A DNA stretch of 64,000 bases from Halobiforma lacisalsi AJ5. Lineage in GTDB: Archaea; Halobacteriota; Halobacteria; Halobacteriales; Natrialbaceae. The stretch covers positions 1,860,001 through 1,924,000 of the forward strand of contig NZ_CP019285.1 of assembly GCF_000226975.2 (NCBI RefSeq), given 5' to 3'. Positions 27,480-35,606 of this stretch are shown piece by piece (position 1 is the stretch's first letter; every line of letters begins with the position of its first letter). The notes beneath the pieces are model-generated. The model searched no databases, was not told where the DNA came from, and saw only the letters and a list, made by a program, of their open reading frames with translations. Both the position numbers and the translations under genes were made by a program.

Positions 27480-28247
27480 TCATGGATAAGATTGCGAAAT
27501 GATATCCTGAAAATCGGGATGGACAGTCGCATCGATTTCATGAGCCCCATTAGCGATCTTCTCACGCTTTCGCTGCCATTTTCGGTGGCGTACGACGACC
27601 CGAACGGGAATCGCGTCGAGGTCAAGTATTTTTGCAATGGAGAACCGATGGTTTCCTCCCCCACAAAAGATTAGCTCACCATCTCGTCCGATACTCACAC
27701 AGATTTGATCGAGCGACGTTTCGATCCGGGTATCGGCTCCGTCGTAGTTTTGGGATGGATCGTAACCGTGTTCTTTGATACTCTTGTAGAGTTGATCGAT
27801 ACGCTCGTATCGACGCTCGAGGTCTGAGATCGAATAGCAACCATCTGCTTCACCCTCCGTTTCGATCCGACGGCACAACTCGTCGTGGATGTCGGTTTCC
27901 TCCCATTCTTTCTCATGGCAAAACCGTTGTTCGACGGACCGATACTTGAGCGAGCGTTCGTACGGCTGGGTTTGTCGGTCCCAGTTGCCCCCCCTGATGG
28001 CTCCCGATGCGAGGTATTTGTCAATTTCACGATTTGCCATCGTGATGTTATTCGGATCGATCTCGATTAACTCGAACGGGTCCGCGAGAGCGTTGTATCC
28101 TTTAAGACACCGATAATAGGTATGGCGAGCAAAAATGAGCGAGCGAACGAGCGCAGGATGATGCGTCAGATATGCCCGCGTCGACGATATCAGTCCGTAT
28201 AGTCCTCCAGCGTCGAACACTGACCGTGCTCTCGCGACGAGTGACAT
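27480..28247 (-). CDS. ParB/Srx-fold protein of polysaccharide loci
   Basis: The 255-residue protein contains QICVSIGRDGELIFCGGGNHRFSIAKILDLDAIPVRVVVRH, which resembles the ParB/sulfiredoxin nuclease fold (DGNHRL ... IPV). The N-terminal 130 residues are not recognisable. I recall such proteins in haloarchaeal surface-polysaccharide clusters, with unknown function. The ATG at 28245-28247 is favoured over 28298, as the first 17 residues look unconserved. It is convergent with the GT61 gene, leaving a 23-nt gap. Confidence 0.7.
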   Translation of the reverse strand: MSLVARARSVFDAGGLYGLISSTRAYLTHHPALVRSLIFARHTYYRCLKGYNALADPFELIEIDPNNITMANREIDKYLASGAIRGGNWDRQTQPYERSLKYRSVEQRFCHEKEWEETDIHDELCRRIETEGEADGCYSISDLERRYERIDQLYKSIKEHGYDPSQNYDGADTRIETSLDQICVSIGRDGELIFCGGGNHRFSIAKILDLDAIPVRVVVRHRKWQRKREKIANGAHEIDATVHPDFQDIISQSYP

Positions 28248-28427
28248 TATGCGGGGGTACGAACGAGTGCCGTAAATACGACTTGCTCTTCGTGTCACTT
28301 AGCCATGGAAACGTAGCCTGACGGGAATAAACCTCGCTTCACCGTATCACACCTCGAATGGGGCGGTTCGAAACAGACAGCGAAGGAAGTTTATCACCGG
28401 ACGATTACGGAGTATACAACGTCTTTC

Positions 28428-29873
28428 ATGAGGATCGGACAGACTTCATTCCTCCAGTTCATCGCCGAGATTTCTGCCTCAGCGATCGGTTTTTTCGCGA
28501 CGATTTATTTCGCTCGCGTCCTCGGCGCGGAAGTTCTCGGTTACTATTCGGTTGCGCTTGCGGTCGTGACGTGGCTTGCCGTCGCCGGTCGAATCGGAAT
28601 CAGCAACGCGGTCATCAAGCGGATGAGTGAAGGAGACGAACCGTTCGCATACTTCTGGGCGGGCGTCATGCTTGTCGGTTCGATTTTTCTCGTCATCGCG
28701 ACCGGGGTATTCGTCTTCGGCGAACAGATTGACGCCTATGTCGGGGCGGAGGTCCACCTGCTCATCGTAGTGATGGTCTTTGGATTGTTGTGTAACAGTC
28801 TCGGAAACGCCGCATTACAGGGCCGTTATCTCGTCCACATCTATGCAGTCCTCAAGCCCCTCAAGATCGCTGGTCGGGCGGTTGTTCAGACCACGCTCGT
28901 GTTCGTCGGTTTTGGACTCACCGGCCTCTTAATCGGCTACACGAGCGGATGGGTGCTGGCCGCCGGTATCGCCTTCGTGGTTCTGACTCCCCATTTTAGG
29001 CGACCATCACGGCGACATTTCCGTCGGCTTATCGAGTTCGCGAAATACTCCTGGCTTGGTCGCGTGCAAGGGAAGACGTTCAGTGAAGCCGATATTCTCA
29101 TCCTTGGGGCACTTGTCTCGAGCGGATTAGTCGGTGTCTATTCGATCGCGTGGGCACTCTGTTCATTCTTCCTTATCTTTACGCAGGCAATTAGTTCGGC
29201 GATGTTTCCCGAGATCAGCAAACTGGATGCGAAAGGGAAACGAGACAGCGTTGCGTCACTGACCAACGATGCAGTCGCTTTCGCAGGTTTCGTGTTGATT
29301 CCCGGAATAGTTGGTGGAGTACTCGTCGGTGATAGAGTCCTCGCCATCTACGGCGGGGAGTTCGTACGGGGAGAGACGGTCTTGCCAATTCTCCTCGTGG
29401 GCGCTCTGCTGTATTCGTATCTTGAACAATTCTTGAATACGCTCAGCGGGATCGATAGACCCGACATCACGTTTCGTGTCAACGGACTATTCGTTGGGGC
29501 TAATATCATCGCGAACGTTGCGCTGGTCTCTGTATTCGGATGGGTCGGTGCTGCGTTCGGAACCGCACTTTCGGCGGGTGTGAGTCTTACCGCCGCTTAC
29601 GTTATGGTTCGAACACAGATCGACTTCGAGCCACCGCTCGGCGAAATCTCCCGGCAAGTGGCTGCTGCTATCGTAATGGCTGTCGCCGTATATCCACTCA
29701 CTCAATTGGCCGGGCCGACCTCGGAGAGTGCCCGCGCCGCAATCGTTACCGTCGGGATCGTCGGGATAGGAGCTACAATCTACGTAATGAGTTTGCTGGC
29801 GATGTCACCGCGGTTTCGCAACGTCGTCCGGAATAACGTCCCGATCGACCTCCCAGTGCTTGTCGAACCGTAG
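28428..29873 (+). CDS. oligosaccharide flippase (MOP/Wzx-type membrane protein)
   Basis: The 481 residues are mostly hydrophobic with about 13-14 predicted membrane segments, beginning with FLQFIAEISASAIGFFATIYFARVLGAEVLGYYSVAL, the standard Wzx N-terminus. LSGIDRPDITFRVNGLFVGANIIANVAL is a further family-like block. It would move the lipid-linked glycan to the cell exterior before transfer by AglB, a role like that of AglR in Haloferax. It overlaps no gene; convergent GT4 begins 1 nt beyond the stop. Confidence 0.88.
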   Translation: MRIGQTSFLQFIAEISASAIGFFATIYFARVLGAEVLGYYSVALAVVTWLAVAGRIGISNAVIKRMSEGDEPFAYFWAGVMLVGSIFLVIATGVFVFGEQIDAYVGAEVHLLIVVMVFGLLCNSLGNAALQGRYLVHIYAVLKPLKIAGRAVVQTTLVFVGFGLTGLLIGYTSGWVLAAGIAFVVLTPHFRRPSRRHFRRLIEFAKYSWLGRVQGKTFSEADILILGALVSSGLVGVYSIAWALCSFFLIFTQAISSAMFPEISKLDAKGKRDSVASLTNDAVAFAGFVLIPGIVGGVLVGDRVLAIYGGEFVRGETVLPILLVGALLYSYLEQFLNTLSGIDRPDITFRVNGLFVGANIIANVALVSVFGWVGAAFGTALSAGVSLTAAYVMVRTQIDFEPPLGEISRQVAAAIVMAVAVYPLTQLAGPTSESARAAIVTVGIVGIGATIYVMSLLAMSPRFRNVVRNNVPIDLPVLVEP

Positions 29874-29874
29874 T

Positions 29875-30858
29875 TCAACCGGCGACCTCGGATTCGTCAG
29901 CGGACAGTACTGACTCGTAAATATCGAGGATTCGATCCCCGATACGATCCCAGCTGACCTCTCGGACTGCGTCACGACCGTTCGATCGTGATTCCGACTC
30001 GAGAACGGCTACGAGTTCGTCGACCAGTTCGTCTTCAGTTGTTCCGACGCCTGAAGGAGAGACGTCTCGAAGCCGTGTCCGGACATCGCCGACGTCGGTC
30101 GAAACCACTGGCAGGTTGCACGCCATCGCCTCTTTGACCGTGTTCGGCGACCCTTCGTGTCTCGAAGTCAGTAGAAGGGCGTCAGCAGCGTTCATGAAGA
30201 TGGGAACGCGTTCGTGAGGGACTCCGGAGATGGTCTGTAGTTCGATTTCGTCATCAGTGGCTTCCAACCGATCCCGAGTCCGCTCGGTAACGCGTTTCGC
30301 CAGCGGGTAGTTTTTCCGCTCGTAGTCCGGTGAATACGGGAAGAGGACGTGTTTCCGGTCCGGGTCCCAACCGACCCGTTCACAGGCCTCGCGACGATCC
30401 ATCGGTTCGAACCGCTCGAGGTCGATCCCGCTGGGGAGGATGTGGGCGTCTCGTCCGAGCAGGTCTCGCATTTCCTCGCTTCGGACAGTTATTGCGTCGC
30501 AACGCCAGGCACAGGCTTTCGTGACCGCGCCGTCGAACCCGACGACATCCGATCCCCACAGCGTGAGAACGACGGGAAGACGAAACTGGGTGATCGCGTA
30601 GGGAGCGGTGAGTCCGTAGTTCGCGTGGATCAGATCGTAGTCGCCGGACCGGAGCTCCTGGCGAACTTTTGGAAGGAACTGGAGATACTCCGCGACGCCT
30701 CGGCCGCTTCCCATATCGCCGTCGATCTGATCGGCACCAGGGACGACGAGGACGGTCGTATCGACGCCTTTCCGCTCGAGAGTGTCGATCTGCTGGGTGA
30801 AAAAGATCTCTTCGGATGTGACGAGATGTAACACCTGGATGTTGGAAGTGGCAGTCAT
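29875..30858 (-). CDS. GT4-family glycosyltransferase
   Basis: The 327-residue protein has an N-terminal GT-B domain (QVLHLVTSEEIFFTQQIDTLERKG) with LIHANYGLTAPYAI and LTLWGSDVVG, then the C-terminal donor domain with ILPSGIDLERFEP, HVLFPYSPDYERKNYPLAK and the retaining-GT4 motif SRHEGSPNTVKEAMACNLPVVSTDVGD. The ATG at 30856-30858 is preferred to 30915, since the leader before it is unlike the fold. It follows the AglG-like gene by 37 nt on the same strand. It should add a sugar to the lipid-linked glycan. Confidence 0.88.
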   Translation of the reverse strand: MTATSNIQVLHLVTSEEIFFTQQIDTLERKGVDTTVLVVPGADQIDGDMGSGRGVAEYLQFLPKVRQELRSGDYDLIHANYGLTAPYAITQFRLPVVLTLWGSDVVGFDGAVTKACAWRCDAITVRSEEMRDLLGRDAHILPSGIDLERFEPMDRREACERVGWDPDRKHVLFPYSPDYERKNYPLAKRVTERTRDRLEATDDEIELQTISGVPHERVPIFMNAADALLLTSRHEGSPNTVKEAMACNLPVVSTDVGDVRTRLRDVSPSGVGTTEDELVDELVAVLESESRSNGRDAVREVSWDRIGDRILDIYESVLSADESEVAG

Positions 30859-30895
30859 CGATCGGGGGTGAGAGTGAAGCGCAATTGGGTCCCAG

Positions 30896-31915
30896 TCACG
30901 CTTTCGCTGGATCACTTACGAGGGAATCGTTCGATTGGACCAACCCGTACAGATACCCGAACCCGACCGCAGCCGTAAAGACGAAAATCGCGACGAGCTG
31001 TTTCGCCTTCGCGGACGACGGCTCCTGGGCGAGTCCTCGTAATCGATCGGGGACGAATTCGAGGAGCAACTGCCCCAAATATTCGTTCTTATCACCTTTC
31101 GCCTCGGGCAACAGCAGGTCCATAATCCGTTTCGAGTACCCTTGCCAGAACGACCGACCAACAAGCCAGCGGAAGTCTCCACGATAATCGAACAATTTGT
31201 GGTGGACCACCGCATCCGTGTTGTATATTACGCCCTTGCCGTACTTGTTGGCCATCCGGATACAGACCGGCGCTTCGTGGGCCTGGATGTGACGATCACC
31301 TTTCCGTCCCGTATTCTCGTCGTATCCGCCAACTTCGAGGAAGACATCTCGTCGATAGGAAATGTTCGATCCGTAGGTGTTGCGAAGCTCTTCCATGTGC
31401 TCGCCCATCCCTCGTTCGTCACAGCCGACCAACCAGTAGAATTCCTCCGGGAAGAAATCCGGTTTCTCGGTGATCCAGTCGGGGGCGACGTGTCCCCCGA
31501 CGGCGAGCGCGTCCGTTTCCTCGTACACGCGAGCGAGTTCGGCTACCCAATCGGTCTCGGCGACGGCGTCGTCGTCGATGAAAGCGACGACGTCGCCGGT
31601 TGCGAGTTCGGCTCCTCGAGTACGGCTGTAGGAGATCCCCTGATTTTCGTCGTTGCAGTGTACCACGACGTCTTCGTGTCCGCCGTAATCTTCTTGGACC
31701 CGCTCAAACACTTCCTCGTTACCGTCGACGACGAGGACGATCTCGAGGGGGTCGTAGGTCTGATCGAGCACGCTGTCGACGCACTCCGAGAAGACGTCGT
31801 AGCGTTCCATCGCGTAGGTGCAGACGACGACGGAGACCGAGAGGGGAGTAGAGCCGGAGTCGGGGTCGGAGTCCGAGTCAGAGTCGGAGCCGGATCCGGT
31901 ACCGATGCCAGTCAT
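30896..31915 (-). CDS. GT2 glycosyltransferase, AglG/AglE-like
   Basis: The 339-residue protein begins with a low-complexity [16 protein letters not shown] tract, followed by a GT-A domain: SVSVVVCTYAMERYDVFSECV, VLVVDGNEEVFERV, ISYSRTRGAELATGDVVAFIDDDAVAETDWV, and GGHVAPDW. A C-terminal membrane segment (AIFVFTAAVGFGYLYGLV) is present. This matches AglG-type glucuronosyltransferases of haloarchaea, which use UDP-glucuronate made by AglM. It is divergent from aglB, with a 148-nt promoter region. Exact sugar specificity cannot be told. Confidence 0.8.
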   Translation of the reverse strand: MTGIGTGSGSDSDSDSDPDSGSTPLSVSVVVCTYAMERYDVFSECVDSVLDQTYDPLEIVLVVDGNEEVFERVQEDYGGHEDVVVHCNDENQGISYSRTRGAELATGDVVAFIDDDAVAETDWVAELARVYEETDALAVGGHVAPDWITEKPDFFPEEFYWLVGCDERGMGEHMEELRNTYGSNISYRRDVFLEVGGYDENTGRKGDRHIQAHEAPVCIRMANKYGKGVIYNTDAVVHHKLFDYRGDFRWLVGRSFWQGYSKRIMDLLLPEAKGDKNEYLGQLLLEFVPDRLRGLAQEPSSAKAKQLVAIFVFTAAVGFGYLYGLVQSNDSLVSDPAKA

Positions 31916-32063
31916 TGACGCGTCATTTCCGTGAGCGGAGAATAAGCTTTTTCGTTCGCGTAGCAGCTCTGTCGTCCCGCTCGAGATATCGGTGACGGCG
32001 CTCGAACGGAATACCGCAGGGAGATGACAAGGCTTATTCTTGACTTGGGTCTGGTGCAACCTA

Positions 32064-34958
32064 ATGAGTACCGACACCGAACACCTCGAGGAGGGAACGG
32101 AAACCTCCGTCCTCGACAGGTGGGAAGACTGGTACCACGTCCCCGTTATCGGCGCCCTGATGGCGTTCATGATCTGGGTTCGGACCCGGCCACTGGACGC
32201 GTTTACCATGGAAGACGGTCTCCCCGCACTCGGTGGGATCGACTCCTGGTATCACTGGCGTACTGTCCGGTGGACGGCGGAGAACTACCCCAACACGATG
32301 CCCTACGAGGTCTGGACGAGTTTCCCGTCCGGACGGTACGTCGGGCAGTTCGGCACGCTGTTCGACCAACTGATCGTCACCGCGGCGATGATCGTCGGTC
32401 TCGGGGATCCGTCCCCGGAGACGCTGTACACAGTGTCCCTCCTTGCAGTCCCCGTGATGGCCGCCCTCGTTGCGATTCCCGTCTTCTACATGGGTCGCCG
32501 CCTCGGCGGCACGATGGGTGGTATCGTGGCAGTTATCGTGCTCGCGCTTGCGCGCGGTCAGTTCCTCTCGAGAACGACGGCGGGCCAACTCCAGCACCAC
32601 GTCGCCGAGGTACTGTTCATGGCGATCGCCGTATTGGCGATGATGGTCGCGCTGCGGGTTGCCGAGCGCGAACAGCCGATCTACGAACTCGTCGTCGACC
32701 AAGACTGGGAGACGCTTCGCAAGCCGACGATCTACAGCGCTCTGGCAGGCGTCGCACTTTCGCTGTACGTCTGGGTGTGGCCGCCGGCGGTCGTTCTGGT
32801 CGGTATCTTCGCGATCTTCTTCACGGTGCAGCTCTGTCTCGACTACGTCCGCGGGATCTCCCCGGACCACGTCGCGTTCGTCGGTGCGGTGAGTCTCGGC
32901 GTGACTGCGCTGCTCACGGCCCTGCTGATCGAAGACCCGGGAACGAGCGTGACGAGCTTCAGTTACATCCAGCCGTTCAGTGCCGTGCTCGTCGCGGCCG
33001 GCTGTGTGTTTATGGCTTGGTTCGCGCGCCAGTGGAACGGCTACGACGTCGACCGGCGGTACTACCCCGCTGCGATCGCCGGTCTGATCGGAGCTTCCTC
33101 GCTCGTGCTGTGGCTCGTGCTTCCCGATCTCTTCGGAACGATCGTCGACAACGCGACACGGCGTGTCCTCCCGTTCGGCGAGGCCGCCACGGACCTCACG
33201 ATTCAGGAGGCCCAGCCGCCGGCCGACTACACCGACCACGTCTTCGGTGAGTTCGGAACGGCCTTCTACACGATGCTCGCCGGGCTCGCTCTCCTGACCC
33301 TTCGTCCGTACCTCGGTCGAGAGTGGCGGTCCGAGTACACGCTCGTCGTCGTCTGGTCGCTGTTCCTGATCAGCATGTCCGCGACCCAGATCAGGTTCGC
33401 GTACTACCTCGCGCTGGCTGTCGCGGTCGTCAACGCGGTGTTCATCGCGGACATCGTCCGGCTGTTCGACCTGGATCTCCAGTCGGGGGTCGACTCCCTC
33501 AGGGAAATCGAGACGTATCAGATCATCGCCGTCCTGCTCGTCGTCATGCTGCTCTTTGCGCCCCTGTTGCCTCCCGTTGCCGCCGATACTGACACGGCCT
33601 GGAACCGGTCGGACAACACCGGCCCCCATCCCGATTCGATCATCTGGGAGGACTCGAACCAGTGGCTGAACGAGAACACGCCGGAGCCCGGAAACTGGGG
33701 CGAGCACGAACGCGCCGACGAACTCGAGCTCTACGGGACGTACGAACAGCCCGAAGACGGTGACTTCGACTATCCGGACGGCACCTACGGCGTCATTTCG
33801 TGGTGGGACTACGGCCACCTGATAACCGTACAGGGCGAACGGATCCCCCACTCGAACCCGTTCCAGTCCGGAGCGACCTCGTCCTCGGCGTTCCTGACTG
33901 CCGAGTCGGAGGAGCGGTCGGAACTGATCCTCGATGCGATCGCTGCCGGCGAGTCGCCGGAGAACGAGAGCATCGCGGAACTCGAGTCGATGACCGAGGG
34001 CGAAGCACTCGACGAGGAGATCCGCTATGTGATGATCGACGACCAGATGGCGGGCGGCAAGTTCGCGGCCATCTCCACGTGGAGCGGACCGGACTACCGG
34101 TACTACACGACGCCGACCGACCTCGAGCCGGGCGAACGCATCGAACGGGACGAACTCGAGGATCGTTTCGACGACGTTCCGTACGATAACACGACGGTCT
34201 CGCAGTTGTACTTCGACGACGCGAGCGGAATGGAGAACTACCGGCTGGTCCACGAGAACGACATCTACACGTCGCAGTTCGTCAGCTATGCCCTGATCGA
34301 TCAACAGACCGACGAGGTCGTCATGGGCGACGACGGGGACCCGCAGGTATTCCTCAACCAGCGGGTCGACTCGGACACCCAGCAGCGACTCCAGCAGATC
34401 GACCTGCACCCGCAACTCGACTATGAGATCTTCGACCAGCGCCAGGGATCGGCAGTGAAGACCTACGAGCGTGTCGAGGGTGCGACGATTACCGGTAGCA
34501 TCGACGCCGACGGCGTCGACACCGAGAACGCGACGGTCGCCGCGTCGGTCGAACTCGAGTCACCCGGTCAGCGCGACTCCTTCACGTACGTCCAGGACGG
34601 AGAGCTCGCGTCGGACGGGAGCTTCGAACTCACCGTCCCGTACGCGACGAACGACGAACTCGGCGTCGAGGACGGCTACACGAACAGCAGCGTCGAAGCG
34701 CTCGGCGAGTACAACGTCACCGTCGACGCATCCGACGGTAACGAACTCGAGTTCTACCAGGGACAGACGTCCGTCCCGGAGACCGCGGTCGTAAACGGTG
34801 ACACGATCGACGTCGATCTCGAGGAAGTCGAACTCGAATCGCCGCCGGAAGAAGCGGGTGAAGACGAGGAAGGCAGTGAAGACGAGGAGGGTAGCGATAC
34901 CGATGCCGACGGCGAAGACGGCGAGTCCGCTGACGAGGAAACCGATACCGACTCGTAG
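32064..34958 (+). CDS. aglB: archaeal oligosaccharyltransferase AglB
   Basis: The 964-residue STT3/AglB protein transfers the lipid-linked glycan to Asn in N-x-S/T sequons outside the cell. About 13 membrane segments occupy residues 25-510. The first loop holds LPALGGIDSWYHWR with a catalytic Asp60. The WWDYG signature is at residues 580-584, and the extracellular domain extends to a long Asp/Glu tail. The ATG at 32064 (MSTDTEHLEE) is used because the upstream in-frame residues are not conserved. It is divergent from the AglG-like gene. This is the defining gene of the locus. Confidence 0.96.
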   Translation: MSTDTEHLEEGTETSVLDRWEDWYHVPVIGALMAFMIWVRTRPLDAFTMEDGLPALGGIDSWYHWRTVRWTAENYPNTMPYEVWTSFPSGRYVGQFGTLFDQLIVTAAMIVGLGDPSPETLYTVSLLAVPVMAALVAIPVFYMGRRLGGTMGGIVAVIVLALARGQFLSRTTAGQLQHHVAEVLFMAIAVLAMMVALRVAEREQPIYELVVDQDWETLRKPTIYSALAGVALSLYVWVWPPAVVLVGIFAIFFTVQLCLDYVRGISPDHVAFVGAVSLGVTALLTALLIEDPGTSVTSFSYIQPFSAVLVAAGCVFMAWFARQWNGYDVDRRYYPAAIAGLIGASSLVLWLVLPDLFGTIVDNATRRVLPFGEAATDLTIQEAQPPADYTDHVFGEFGTAFYTMLAGLALLTLRPYLGREWRSEYTLVVVWSLFLISMSATQIRFAYYLALAVAVVNAVFIADIVRLFDLDLQSGVDSLREIETYQIIAVLLVVMLLFAPLLPPVAADTDTAWNRSDNTGPHPDSIIWEDSNQWLNENTPEPGNWGEHERADELELYGTYEQPEDGDFDYPDGTYGVISWWDYGHLITVQGERIPHSNPFQSGATSSSAFLTAESEERSELILDAIAAGESPENESIAELESMTEGEALDEEIRYVMIDDQMAGGKFAAISTWSGPDYRYYTTPTDLEPGERIERDELEDRFDDVPYDNTTVSQLYFDDASGMENYRLVHENDIYTSQFVSYALIDQQTDEVVMGDDGDPQVFLNQRVDSDTQQRLQQIDLHPQLDYEIFDQRQGSAVKTYERVEGATITGSIDADGVDTENATVAASVELESPGQRDSFTYVQDGELASDGSFELTVPYATNDELGVEDGYTNSSVEALGEYNVTVDASDGNELEFYQGQTSVPETAVVNGDTIDVDLEEVELESPPEEAGEDEEGSEDEEGSDTDADGEDGESADEETDTDS

Positions 34959-35457
34959 GCCTCGATAGGGGACCGAACTGCGCGGTCACGACTCGCTCGG
35001 CGATTTCGGATGATTTTCCCGCTGTATTTGCTAGCGTAGTCGACGTACCCGGTAGCGATCACACAGGGGGTCGGAATCGGCTGGAATAGCACCCCTATCG
35101 TGTTTTCTGCCGAGCTATAGGCACTGCTGAGTTATGGGAACGCCCGAATCGATTACCGCACCGATCGCAGTAGCCGTGGTTCCCATCACTTCGTTCGTTT
35201 CGAACCGGACGGCAGTCCTGCGAGTGGCATGTATTGACCTTCAGCGGCTACTATAGCGCGCCCTCGTCGAACACTCGCCTGCCCGTACACTCTCCGATCC
35301 TGATATACGTGGGGCGTTAGCATGGGTTATCCCTCTATTCTTCCGGATAGCAGACCTGAAGTAATTAAATACTCGGACATAACTAATGGTTTTTACTCCA
35401 TGATATCCGGAACTATAAGATAATTTGATTTCCTATGGCAACAACCAATGGAATGCA
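34959..35457. other. AT-richer intergenic region after aglB
   Basis: About 500 nt without a confident gene. It has an inverted repeat ATGGGAAC (35134-35141) paired with GTTCCCAT (35179-35186), and a 40-codon open frame (35134-35256) with no recognisable features. A promoter-like TATAAG at about 35415 precedes the next small gene. It may contain regulatory DNA or the scar of lost mobile DNA. Confidence 0.45.
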
Positions 35458-35592
35458 ATGTCCGACGCAGACGGCATGTCCGACTACCTCGCACAGCACC
35501 CCCGAATGATCGGCGTCCTGTTCACGCTGTTCGTTCTCCTGAGTCAGGTTGGAGCCGCGGCTGCCTCGAGCGCGTCCGAGGTCGGGCCGTAG
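35458..35592 (+). CDS. small membrane peptide, DUF7503-like
   Basis: The 44-residue product reads MSDADGMSDYLAQHPRMIGV followed by one hydrophobic helix (LFTLFVLLSQVGAAAA) and a short Ser-rich tail. The second Met at residue 7 (nt 35476) is an alternative start. I recall very similar haloarchaeal DUF7503 sequences (SDYLAQHPRMIGVLF), whose function is unknown. It converges on the CHAT gene, with 14 nt between stops. A single-helix peptide next to a protease-like gene may be a substrate, anchor or pore-former, but this is inference. Confidence 0.75.
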   Translation: MSDADGMSDYLAQHPRMIGVLFTLFVLLSQVGAAAASSASEVGP

Positions 35593-35606
35593 AAACGAGC
35601 GCTATT

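Noticed and set aside
31855..31890. GAGTCG-like repeats at the start of the AglG-like gene, also at the end of ugpC (49391-49418)
   Set aside because: Both encode SDSDSD linkers. The shared repeat is most likely convergent low-complexity sequence rather than a mobile repeat.
32061..34415. A 784-codon open frame antisense to aglB
   Set aside because: It mirrors aglB in high-GC DNA, has no known motif, and aglB has clear family signatures. Long antisense frames are normal in this composition.
35134..35256. A 40-codon frame after aglB starting MGTPESITAPIAVAVV
   Set aside because: It overlaps an inverted repeat and lacks any recognisable feature; chance is likely.
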